From contig NC_135564.1 in the NCBI RefSeq assembly GCF_964340395.1, positions 4,174,861 to 4,238,860 on the forward strand: DNA of 64,000 bases, read 5' to 3'. The stretch comes from Glandiceps talaboti (Eukaryota; Hemichordata; Enteropneusta; Spengelidae). A program made the position numbers and the translations under genes. A model generated the notes under the pieces. The model was not told the DNA's origin. It saw only the letters and a program-made list of their open reading frames with translations, and ran no database searches. Shown here piece after piece: positions 26,090 to 52,397 of the stretch (position 1 is the first letter of the stretch; the number at the start of each line of letters is the position of its first letter).

Positions 26090-26116
26090 TATCCCGGCGG
26101 CGCTTCTACTGTCCAT
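26090..26116 (-). CDS. Tentative 5' coding exon (9 codons)
   Basis: On the minus strand ATG at 26116-26114 opens MDSRSAAGI, followed by a consensus donor ATA|GTAAGT at 26090/26089. The DNA just upstream (26150-26400) is locally less AT-rich. No partner exon was identified, so this may be chance. Confidence 0.15.
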
Positions 26117-27855
26117 ATTTGATCAATTTGTGCCTCTTTATCACATCTAACAGTCCATTACACTCTTTCATGCCAATAGTTCTTCGCACCCACTCGTTAT
26201 AGTTCTCCGATTCGCCAACCTCACACGCAACACTCTTAACTACCCCCACAGCCCAAACGCAGCTATTCTTTTCTAGTCGTCTTCACGCAGCGTCTTACTC
26301 CCACAACCGCAAACCGTGGTACTCCACCATACAGAGGCCACAACCAATCTCTTCTTTAACTGAAGGTCTTCCTTTTTGAAGGCGTTGGTAATCACCATGG
26401 TGACATGACTTCAGAACTATATGAAGTCGAACTCTTTCATATCTATGTATGATGGTTGAAGTTCAAAATGAATGTAGTCAAATCAAATACATATACACTA
26501 TGTTATTATAACCTGTTATGGACAATGTCAAGGAAAAAGTTGAGTCTTCAGTCCGGATTACATCGAATAATATTTTTCTTAATGTTCCTCAACATCATCT
26601 TACATAATGTTACGTTATTCCCAAAATGAGGCACCGATATAATTAGTGACAAACGCACTTGATTGTGATGAAACTGACATGCAAACATTCTACCCTGATA
26701 AAGACCTAGATAATGGCCACAGGTTTGCCTCCTAGTATACATCCATTGGGTTTTACAACAGGAAATCATCGTCAGGTTTGGTCATAAACTTAACATGCTG
26801 TAAAAACCAATCAGTCGATGAGGAGGCCATTATGTTATTACCTGTAAACTAGTTCTAAATTTTAAACATTTAGTGCATACGGAATGATTGGCAAATGTGC
26901 CTTATTGCCTAGAATAAATGAAACTGTACAGAGAACGTCTCCGAAATACAAATATTAGTTTTCTATTCTATTCTCCCAAATGTCCATGAAGTTCTGTCTA
27001 ATACGAAAACCGTTGTTGTTGATTTTACTTGCATGAACAACTCTTGTGCATTCCGATTCAATATTAAGCTTCTTTAATGTTTTAATAGTAAACACCACAG
27101 GAAATTGAAAATCGCACATTTTAAATAAATCGTGAATGGAGGGAGAAATGTAACACTTGAAATCAAGTTTTTAAACTAGGGTTAGAGGACTATACTAACA
27201 GAAAAGAGAGGTCTGCTTGGGGCTAAGACTGAAGACACAGTTCTATATGAATATCCTTCCACGAGAACTCTTAGTTCATGGTCACGTCCTTCCTAAGTAA
27301 AGGCTAGTAATAGTTATTGTAACTTTTTTCCCCTAATGAATTATATTGATGAGTGATTCAATAGTTTTAGTTTAGATAAGCAAAAATCCAAATATTTTCT
27401 GCCAGGAGTAAAGATTCAAGTTGAGTTATTTTAACAGCAATCACATCCAACTTCGTTTTCAAAATGGCAGGTTTATTTCCTCACCAAGGCATATAATCTA
27501 ATCGTACAAAAACTTTCATATTTCATTCAACGGTTGCACGCTAAAACTATCGGTACACGTTTTTAAGATATTAGTATTATTGTTTGACAGATACAATAGA
27601 TTTATGATTTTGAATAACGTTATAATAATGTTGTATGTTAGAAGTACTGCGGTGCTAACCTAAACATATACATGTAGATACATTATGTATAGATACATCA
27701 CTTCTTAAAGTTTTCCAACCCACGATGCAATTTCCGTATATAGTGGGATTTCGTGTAGGCAGGGCGATTATAGATAAACATTTGAATAACTGTGTACGGT
27801 CTGTTTTTGTTTCGATCTAGGTAGTGACTTACAAAAAATAGTTACCTTACATATG
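26117..27855. other. No gene seen
   Basis: Only short unsupported frames. Confidence 0.45.
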
Positions 27856-28059
27856 CTATTCTAAAGATAAATAAATGTAGAGGGACAAACGCCTGTGAAC
27901 CAAGGGGAAAACCCAGCCTTCAGATCTAATGCCGTCATTTGCCAATACAATCGCAAACATCATCTCTAATGGAAGAATTGCTATAGAAATTGCCACAAAT
28001 GTTATTATCACCACCACCTGCCAGTAAATATCACTAGGGAAACCTATCATTGACACTAT
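27856..28059 (-). CDS. Possible exon with one membrane-type hydrophobic segment
   Basis: A minus-strand acceptor (CTGCTATATTTAG|) at 28060 opens 67 codons to TAG 27858-27856. The start IVSMIGFPSDIYWQ is followed by a 26-residue hydrophobic stretch beginning VVVIITFVAISIAILPLE. It could be a terminal exon of an unidentified minus-strand gene. No family was recognised. Confidence 0.2.
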   Translation of the reverse strand: MVSMIGFPSDIYWQVVVIITFVAISIAILPLEMMFAIVLANDGIRSEGWVFPLVHRRLSLYIYLSLE

Positions 28060-28704
28060 CTAAATATAGCAGAAATTATCATATGTTCATACATACACAC
28101 AGCTAGATGATTTCTTTCTCATATCAGTAATTGTTGAGGCTTTGTATCACAAGGGTTTCCTTTTAATTTGTGTGAGTGAAGTAACAACAAGTTCAGATGT
28201 ATACAAAGACAGCGTCATATCCCTTGTGTAAATCACTATTCATCACGGCTCTTTGTTCACCTACACGTATTATAAACACTTACCTTGGAAATATGAATTC
28301 GTCAATATTTAGTAAAACCTAATGAATTAGTTTGTCTTCTCATAGAATTCGAAGGCTCATAACATACAGGTGTTGAGTCATCACTACAGGAAATAATATG
28401 TGATTATATAATGTATATGTGATTTTCGGTGACTTTGTATACCATACTCTGTTCTTAAATTTAAAAAAATCATGTGAAGTGCACAAATTTAAAATGCTAA
28501 GCTTCATAGAGTGTAGATTACATATTTGAACGACTAGATGTTTTCAAATCCTTGTAAAAATCAAAACACCTTTGCTATCCGGGTCTTTATTATCCAAACA
28601 TTCCCGATTCGTATATGGCAGTGAGAATGTACAATGAAACATTTTCTGAAGTTGTACTTTCATCCATATAAAACAAAACATGAGTTTGCCATGTGAATAT
28701 ACTG

Positions 28705-29425
28705 TCACTGACCACAAGAATTGACGAGCCTAATTGAATGTTGACTTTGTTCCCCAACCGCTTTACTGTCGTCAAATGTAACAGTGTGTCGGTACAAACT
28801 TGATTTCTGCAAGTAACAGAGTGAGGAAACAATTCAATATTTGCCTTGCCAAAGTTGAACATGATCAAAATTATTTTCTCACCACTCACGTTCTACGCAC
28901 GACTCTGTCCAGCACATATAATAAATGTATAGAGTATATTGAGCCACATATACGACAGACAGACAGACAAACATATAGGCAGGCAGGCAGGCAGGCAGGC
29001 AGGCAAGCAGCCACGCACAAAGCAGTAATTCAAACATTTCATTGATTTACACAAACAAACAATCAATACATCACATTGATAGTTTGAAATAAATGAACAC
29101 ATTTAAATGACCATTATTGTTAGGATTTACATAAAATTCTAACCGTGATACGGAAGCCTTTTAAAACATGAAAATAAAATAAAAAGTAGTCAAAATAAAC
29201 CATTCAAAAACTCCAAGCAAATTCTTTCTGACTACAATGCAAGTGACTTACCTGAAAGGAATAAGGACAAAAAGTATCGTTATAGATGAAGCTTTTACGA
29301 TCAAAATTTGAACAACTTAACAACGAGTCCAACAGGTTCATCATGTACGACAATTTATCATCCGGTAAATACACGAAACAGTGTGTATGCAAGCCGGCAT
29401 TATCAACGCTGATGGGGAACAACAT
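28705..29425 (-). CDS. Tentative two-exon gene, divergent from peptide gene A
   Basis: Minus-strand exon 29425-29252 (or from the acceptor CCCCATCAG| at 29409) ends with the consensus donor TTTCAG|GTAAGT in phase 0. The acceptor TCTGTTACTTGCAG| at 28807 then opens KSSLYRHTVTFDD and so on to TGA at 28707-28705, also phase 0. The joined product would be about 91 residues if it starts at the ATG at 29425. The segment FVYLPDDKLSYMMNLLDSL resembles the FLALSDETVGVLIKRL region of peptide gene A in hydrophobic spacing, and the phase-0 junction is the same. There is no clear signal peptide at that ATG, so earlier exons could be missing. Confidence 0.27.
28958..29008. repeat. (CAGA)n/(CAGG)n short microsatellite
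   Basis: ACAGACAGACAGACAAAC, then seven AGGC units to about 29006. It lies inside the intron of the tentative minus-strand gene at 28705-29425. Confidence 0.9.
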
Positions 29426-29452
29426 GAAACGACTTTTCAAAATAATGACATA

Positions 29453-30030
29453 TTATATTATATTTGTTAATATTCATTCTTGGCAATATTAAAGCATAAA
29501 GACCGATGCACGCTGTAAATACTTATGTCTTTTCACTTTGAAGTTTTCCGACTTCTGTTGTACTGTTATTTCTTTCTTGAAATTCACAATGTATATAAAA
29601 TATACTACCATCATAGAAACACTTCATAGAAATATCTGCCTTCATAAACGGATCTACTTTATAAACCAAAGGTCAATCGCATAATTGTCTAAATTTTACA
29701 GAAGTCCCCATAGCAGCTTAGCATCATTAAATTTAAGATTTGACAATCAACTTCATTGAAATATAATATGAAAAGATTCAAAGAAACTGAAGTGAGGATT
29801 ACAAAACATCGTTAGTTAAATCTATAAGGTACACTCATCCTGGAGTGACAATCAATAGTGTCGCCTTAGTCGAAAATTTGAATTGAACGATGTTTTCGTC
29901 TAATGACTTTAGAATTCTGCGGAAGGAGGTGGCGTGTGTATTTATTATTTATACTTATGACTTCACAGTACTTTCAAATAATCATGGCAATACTTAAAAT
30001 GCAAATGATAGTCAATGCATGTCACATGAT
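29453..30030. other. Upstream region of peptide gene A, no gene seen
   Basis: No supported exon between the tentative minus-strand gene and the TATA box of peptide gene A. Bases 29900-30030 may contribute to its promoter. Confidence 0.4.
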
Positions 30031-30033
30031 GAC

Positions 30034-30059
30034 AGGGGCGGTAACAGATAAATATAAAA
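30034..30059 (+). promoter_or_regulatory. Candidate core promoter of peptide gene A (GC box + TATA box)
   Basis: GGGGCGG at 30034-30040 is followed by TATAAAA at 30053-30059, about 180 bases before the start codon at 30241. This would place transcription start near 30085 and give a 5' UTR of about 155 bases, unless an upstream intron exists. Function is inferred from motif and position. Confidence 0.45.
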
Positions 30060-30240
30060 CGTGCTTACGAACGCCAAAGCAACCACTATTCGCCGACGAA
30101 GCCTTAAGTAGCGCACACACAAGAAGCGAACTCCTGAAGATCAGAAATTTCGAGTGAAGACGGTGCAAGTGACTTTAGTGGCAAGAGGTACCACAAAAAA
30201 CGTCGAGTGACAGACAGGACCAACAGAGTCATCAACTAGG

Positions 30241-45710
<15,470 letters not shown>

Positions 45711-46240
45711 CGACATCTGACAATACATAGGAACAATGGCCACACTGAAAACACCTGACGTCTGTTGCATGCTGTATATGATTTTGTAAATTATCCTAAA
45801 TATTTACTGTATAGAAAAATGAAATTCACAAATTTTGAACAAAATCGTTCTCATCTATTGAATGCGATTTGTATTTAGAAAAATGGCCAGATAATGATGA
45901 CATCTAAGCACTTAATTTATAACGCAACGATGGATTACACACTTTTCGTAATGTCAGAATCCAGGCTACAACTTTTCGAACTAATGTTGTTTTATTCCTA
46001 ATTAGGTTATATATTTATCAGATAGAGTGATGACTATGGTATTTGCACCCAAGCAATCGTATAAGTCCTTCTAAGAACTAGTTGACAATCACAGCTGACT
46101 GTTTATATCGGAGATAACTATATATCGCTGAACATGTGGAACGATCATATGTTTTATAACTAGTAGCTTTGTATATGTCTTCACTGCCTGTTATTTCACA
46201 TATATTAGTAAAATAACTAAGGAGTTTATTGGTGTGTATT

Positions 46241-46246
46241 AATAAA
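46241..46246 (+). other. Candidate poly(A) signal of peptide gene A
   Basis: AATAAA about 530 bases after the stop codon at 45710; a further AATAAA lies at 46497. Either would give a 3' UTR of 0.55-0.8 kb. Confidence 0.35.
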
Positions 46247-46564
46247 TGATAACATTAATCGTTAGTTTTTTTGTGAATTTGCATTTAATTTTTTTACCAC
46301 TGAATTCACTAGAAACTAGATTCTTTTTTAAAATAAAAATTGGTGTACACTTTGCTAAAAGCAGTTGAAATAATTGAATTAGTAATTAATGAAATGATGA
46401 AAGTTCTTTTTAGAAATAAGCCTTCGGTATGTTTTTTTTCAATGCTGGTTATATTGGCAATAGATTACCCAATTCTTTGTTGTTGTGAAAAAAGCAAATA
46501 AATCTTACGAGGATCTAATTCATGGTTTCTCTTTTCTTACTGTATGTATTTTACTCTAAGTATA

Positions 46565-46568
<4 letters not shown>

Positions 46569-46606
<38 letters not shown>

Positions 46607-46898
46607 TATGTATGACAGTATGTATGTAAATGTATGTATGTATGTATGTATGTATGTATGTATGTATGTATGTATGTCTGTCTGTCTGTATGTATGTATG
46701 TCTGTGTGTATGTATGTATGTATGTATGTATGTATGTATGTATGTATGTATGTATGTATGTATGTATGTAGTATGTATGTATGTATGTATGTATGTATGT
46801 ATGTATGTGTGTGTGTATGTATGTATGTGTGTGTATATGTGTTTATGTATGTGTGTATGTGTATGTGTGTACGTGCGTGCGTGCGTGCGTGCGTGCGC
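46569..46898. repeat. (GT)n-(TATG)n-(GTGC)n compound microsatellite
   Basis: GT 46569-46598, TATG/TCTG 46620-46807, then mixed GT/TATG and GTGC units to 46898. Confidence 0.95.
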
Positions 46899-47165
46899 AG
46901 TCACATAGAACGACAATGGAATCAGTTGATTCTGTAATGCAAAGCAAAAGAAATCAAAAGAAATGTTAAAAACCCGAAATAAGATACATCTCGATTCTTA
47001 CATTATATAATATAATTATATTGAATATCAGTAACAAACAGACCAGACTATATCGGATCAGACCAGACGAGTAGATGAAAAGGTCCTAATAAAAGTTTGC
47101 CTTTACACCTGTGATGAAAGTACTAGTTTTATCTGATTGAAATTGATCTGGTGACGCTTGGTACA

Positions 47166-47306
47166 AATACTCGCACCTGATGTGATAGCTCCCTCAACGA
47201 CAACTTCTTGTTTCAGAGTTATTGTCTCATCAGTAAGTTTTAGAATACCAATAATGACTGGAAGCCCGACTTTCGTCATCGGCAATCGAGGTTTCAACCC
47301 ACTTAT
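47166..47306 (-). other. Open frame that could be an internal exon
   Basis: On the minus strand a frame beginning KPRLPMTKVGLP continues through TDETITLKQEVVVEG to a donor-like CATCAG|GTGCGA at 47178/47177. The composition is protein-like, but no family, partner exon or strong acceptor was found. Confidence 0.18.
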
Positions 47307-47309
47307 TTA

Positions 47310-47824
47310 GAATACATAGCCACGAACTAAAAACCAGTGTTGGTCGATGTGGTAAATTACGTATACAGCAACGGCCATGGGTGATAGCGATATCGATGCC
47401 TTTGCTGTATGGATATACAATGTATAATCACCCTGTAATCTAAATATTATAAAAACTGAAAGTCCCAAAAATGAATACTGCAAGATCATGACAATCATCC
47501 TACACGCCACCCTACTATATCATGAGTATAATTGTAAACCAACATCCATACATGTGAACTTATATCAACATTCACAACAATAGCTTTTTGGTTGATTGAA
47601 ACCTCGCTTGCCGTTGTCATATTTCCATATTACTGCTTTGGACAGTGGTATTGTACTCTTTGTTGGGGTAATGACACAGAGTAAATTATTCTCCCACATC
47701 ACTTCAAATTGAAAAGTCGACTGAGGGTGTCATGTAGTCTGACGTAGCCAATTAGTTGATACAAAAATTGGCGTAGCAGAGGTCAAGATTCCTCTGACGT
47801 GTTTGTATGCACACACTCCGTATA
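47310..47824. other. No gene seen
   Basis: No supported feature. Bases 47825-47832 are the target duplication of the following element. Confidence 0.45.
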
Positions 47825-47832
47825 TGATACAT

Positions 47833-49989
47833 CAGAGGAGGCTGGAAGGGTCTCACGTGACACCCATGTGACCGTTTCGCGATAGAGCATACGCTGATGA
47901 CCTCGGTGAGTACCTCATTCTTTTATCCGTTTTATTCCCATTTGCGTCATTAGTCTTTCGTTCAGACGATCACTATTTTTTAAAATGACCATTTCAAGTG
48001 TCATGCAACATGGATATCGTGTTTTCAGTATGTTTAGTGTATCTAAAACGAACATAAACTTTGGTACTCGACAAGTCTATGTTATCGATATCTACATTTC
48101 CGGGGTTTTCACCTCGGTCGTTTTAACACAAAATTATGTTTCTATGTATGCTTTTGTCACTTTTCTATTAATTACCGTCATGAATTTCATGGTTCTGCAG
48201 GGATCTTCCCAATACCCCACTTTATAATGTGCGTAAATTGTCACTACTTTTTGTTGAATTTCGATGTTTTCAAGATGGCGACGGGCCATTGTGCGTGCAA
48301 CACGCAAAGTGGCTTGGCCATGGACGGCTGTCCTACACTTGCTGGCCGGACGTGTTTATTGACACTCTCGTGCCGTGCATTGATCGTTACACGTAACACT
48401 AATCCAATTGTCAGCATTTCCTCTTGTATCCTTAAAATTTTGTCCTTTTCACTCTTATCAAGACATTTTTCTGTTTATTTTCAGATTCGTCGCTATCGCT
48501 AGTCGATTTGCTGTGCCAAATCTGGACTTTCTTCTGTTCTCCATGTTACATTTTGTCTCGTATTAAACCATCTCTGTGTTGCCTTCTATAAATGTGTCTT
48601 GCTTGTGAGAAAAAGACCTGAATGTAACTTAACGTAAACCCCTTTCCTACCCCCTGATGGTAGCTAAAGAAATAATTTAGCTTACATCTTACAAACTAAT
48701 TGTTAAAAAAAATTGATGTACAACAACGTCATGTATTACAAATTTGTATGATAAACAATTGAGACCTCCAAGGCCTATTTTATGTCAAAGCTTTAATATG
48801 TTCAGAAAGCACTCGTATTACGGATCCACATAGTGAATATTTTCCTCTTCATATGGCTTTCATGCCAGTCACTCAAAATATCAAATCTCGCCATTCCAGC
48901 TCAAAATTACATATATTACATCTACCTTGCTAGTTATATAATATTTCGCAATGCTTATATGATCAAAAATACTCATCATACGTTACCACATTTTGCTACA
49001 TGTATGTTGCCAGACGAGCAAAACCATGTCGGATTAAAATATGCGAAACTGAGAGACTCGCACAATGTGTGGCAATATATAACTTTATAATACAAAGGCC
49101 GAAGTCTTGTTGTAGTTGTATTTATTTATTTATTTATTTATTTATTTATTTTATTTGTTTTGAGCAAATGTTTGTATTTTGGAAGGTAGACATCAAACGT
49201 TTTAGTCAGCTAGACTGAATAAAGTTGAGGAGCTGTACTTGGGACACTGCACTCAAAAATATGACCTGCTTACCCGAGTTGCCTTCATTCTGGCGTCAGT
49301 ATTACACACGATTGTAGGGTGATATCGAATTTGCAAGTTACATGTTACTTGAAAATATCTCAAACATGTGCGAAATCATATACCCTTTCGTGTAGGGTCA
49401 ATGATGAAATCGGGTGTGCACGGTGATTTAAATTACAGTAGTAGTTGAGCAAGTTGTGAGAAACTCGCCTGTTTGCATTGTCACGTCACATCACTTGTCA
49501 ATGGAGGTCACCTTCGATTCCGGGGCGGATCACCCACTTTCTACCGCAAATCTTGAGTAGACCTTGTCTATTTCTAACTATAGCCATTTAAAAATACACA
49601 AGAATCCATCTCTTTTGCAAAATTTTGTAAATTTTGGGCGAAACTACAAACGGGCGAAAAACCGGACCGAAATTTACGACCTCGGCGGGGTCAAGTATTC
49701 TTCACGAAAAATCACAGTATTCCTATCAATAATTCCAAAATTGATTCTACTAGCACGGAGGGAGAAATATCAGTCGAAATGTTCGCTTTTATAGTATCCA
49801 ATATGATGAATTATTGTGAAAGTTACGGCGTGTTGATGCCCCAAACTACGCGTACGGCTGGTGACCACTGAGCCAGCCACCATTGTAAACGTACGTTCAC
49901 ACAAGCGTACACAATGGAGGCCCACTGCGTAATGAGCTTTCGCAGTTATTTTTACCCATCATGCTCTGCACCCCTTCCAGCCTCCTCTG
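47833..49989. mobile_element. 2157-bp hAT-like transposon, non-autonomous, 8-bp TSD
   Basis: TGATACAT flanks both sides exactly (47825-47832 and 49990-49997). The terminal inverted repeat CAGAGGAGGCTGGAAGGG (47833-47850) is perfectly repeated in reverse at 49972-49989. An 8-bp duplication and a terminus beginning CAGNG are typical of hAT elements. Internal open frames are 91 codons or fewer and none resembles a hAT transposase or BED finger, so it needs a transposase in trans. A (TTTA)n tract lies at 49117-49152. Confidence 0.88.
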
Positions 49990-50780
49990 TGATACATGTA
50001 ATAATGCGTTGTAAGTTTACACAAATAAACATCAATAGTTGAGTTTCCTATACGTTGTCTACAAGACGTGATTAAAATAGAATAAAATCACCTGAAACAC
50101 AAGACACACCCACTTTTTGCAATTACATCGTTACCAGCAAAATCACCGATGAGGGCGCACCATACAACTCAAGTTCATGACTCGTGTTCGAGTTCGTAGA
50201 CCAAGTCCTGTTGTTGATAAAAATAAATGTCAAATATTGACACCTGATTGAGTGAGACATAAACAAACAGGGTAGACGGATAGTGGCCTGCAGCTAGCTG
50301 GTGGTTGCTATGGTGGTTGCTATGTGAAATATCTTTTGTGTTTATAGAGGTAGACTGGAAGTATAGAGGACTCTTGTGTCGGTATAGGTCTGTGTCAACA
50401 ATTATAATTCATATTGTATTGTATTGTATTGTAGCGTGTATATACTACACTTCGATCAACAAGTATGTTGATCCTCCCTACAAACAAATGGAATAACCAC
50501 AGTAACCTTTGCACCCATGACCTGTAACCTCACGTTTTGTTCCGGCGAACGTAACAAACACTCGTGGCAAGCTGTTCCCCGTTATATTTGTATCTAGGAT
50601 AGTGTACTTTCACTGTTGTCAACGGTGCGCGGTGAGCCGTCAACTGATTTGTACCTCGCTATCATATTGACATGTAATGTTACGTGTTACCATCATTTGA
50701 CGTGTGACGTGCAGCTGTTGCTTACGACGGATTGTAAACCGTACAAATTCATGGTAATTTTGTAAAATAATACTTTTGCT
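49990..50780. other. No gene seen; probable upstream region of the SLC1 gene
   Basis: Locally richer in CpG (50530-50640) than neighbouring DNA. A short (TATTG)n run is at 50415-50434. No coding exon was supported. Confidence 0.35.
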
Positions 50781-51115
50781 TTTGACATTGAACATACTGT
50801 GCATTTGCATTTTGTCTGGTTCATGGGTCGTGTGCTTTGCTTTAACGGTGTCTAGCTTGTAGAATTAGTACACTTCTGAACGAGGTTACTGTCAAATATA
50901 TACTTGTCTTTTGTGTTTTTGACACACTACGTGTTACCGTCGGTCCACCGCCAGACTAGACAATCACTGGAGCTCGAGCACCAATCGCCATATGTTGGTG
51001 ACACTTCAATCGGACATTTCAGACAGCGATTCACACCACTGATCGGGTCACAGTACAATACAGGGACGTGTTTGGATAATAGGAATGGTTAACTGCGTAC
51101 TAAATAGATAAAAAG
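50781..51115 (+). other. Possible 5' non-coding exon of the SLC1 gene
   Basis: The donor AAAAAG|GTAAGAT at 51115/51116 ends a stretch that contains a 62-codon frame (50904-51092) with no SLC1 similarity. If used, it would splice to the acceptor TTTTTACTAG| at 52378/52379, just upstream of the SLC1 start codon. The left boundary is unknown. Confidence 0.25.
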
Positions 51116-51410
51116 GTAAGATATTAAACAACACAAGAACTATCAGTGGACAAAATTTCGATACATGAGTAGATATTTACAGTAAAGATATGTCAAATGA
51201 TAACTGTTATTGTGACGATCATAATCAACATACACGTATAAGCTCAACGTCATGATTTTGGTGGAACCTAAATGAAACAAACTATTCAACTGAGACGAAT
51301 ACTTAAAACAAGATATTAGTGGCTTTCATAATATATTTATTACACTGAATTGCCTCGTTTTATTTTTTAAAGAATATTCCTTAGAGTTATTTGTACATGT
51401 ATACTCATTA

Positions 51411-51482
51411 ATTCATTCATTCATTCATTCATTCATTCATTCATTCATTCATTCATTCATTCATTCATTCATTCATTCATGT
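51411..51482. repeat. (ATTC)n microsatellite
   Basis: Nearly pure ATTC units over about 70 bases. Confidence 0.95.
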
Positions 51483-51711
51483 ATTGTCTGTTTACTTATT
51501 CATTTGATATAATCCCGCTTTATGTAAAGAAATACCATAACTTACAATACAAGAGACGATGTCTGACAGTTAAGTTATTGATATTTATGATTTGATTTCT
51601 TTTGAAGGTGATTTGTTTATCGACATACTATATTCAGAAATCATGACAAGAATCTGAGTTCTTTCAGTTGAATGAGTTATTCTTTTATTCATCTGTCCCT
51701 CTCTTCATCCT

Positions 51712-52172
51712 TCCATCCCATCCATCCATCCATCCATCCATCCATCTATACATCCATCTATACATCCATCCATCCATCCATCCATCTATACATCCATCCA
51801 TACATCCATCCATCCATCCATCCATCCATCCCATCCATCCATCCATCCATCCATCCATCCATCCATCTATCCATCCATCCATCCATCCATCCATCCATCT
51901 ATACATCCATCCATCCATCCATCCATCCATCCATCCATCCATCTATACATCCATCCATCCATCCATCCATCCATCCATACATCTATCCATCCATCCATCC
52001 ATCCATCCATCCATCCATCCATCTGTACATCTATACATCCATCCATCCATCCATTCCATCCATCCATCCATCCATCCATCCATCCATCCATCCATCCATC
52101 GATTCATTCATTCATTCATTCATTCATTCATTCATTCATTCATTCATTCATTCATTCAATTCATTCTTTCAC
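51712..52172. repeat. (ATCC)n then (ATTC)n microsatellite, 460 bp
   Basis: ATCC with scattered ATCT/ATAC variants 51712-52099, then ATTC 52100-52165. Frames of up to 176 codons over it are Ile/His/Pro/Ser repeats, not genes. Confidence 0.97.
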
Positions 52173-52397
52173 CTGTTACCTACACATACCTTTAACATGT
52201 AATACTTCACTGTTTGTATAACTTTTCTTTCTAGTCATTTATCAGATATTCATGACTATATTTTCCCTACCAGGTAAGGTATATTAATGGTCACATCATA
52301 AATATGTATGTCTCATTTTACAATATATGAAATATTACTGTCTAAGAATCTTTACCCCATTTCTTCCATTTTTACTAGATATTTGAAAGAAACCAAA

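Noticed and set aside
51668-52202. Open frames of 175-176 codons rich in Ile-His-Pro-Ser
   Set aside because: They read through an (ATCC)n/(ATTC)n microsatellite in two frames at once.
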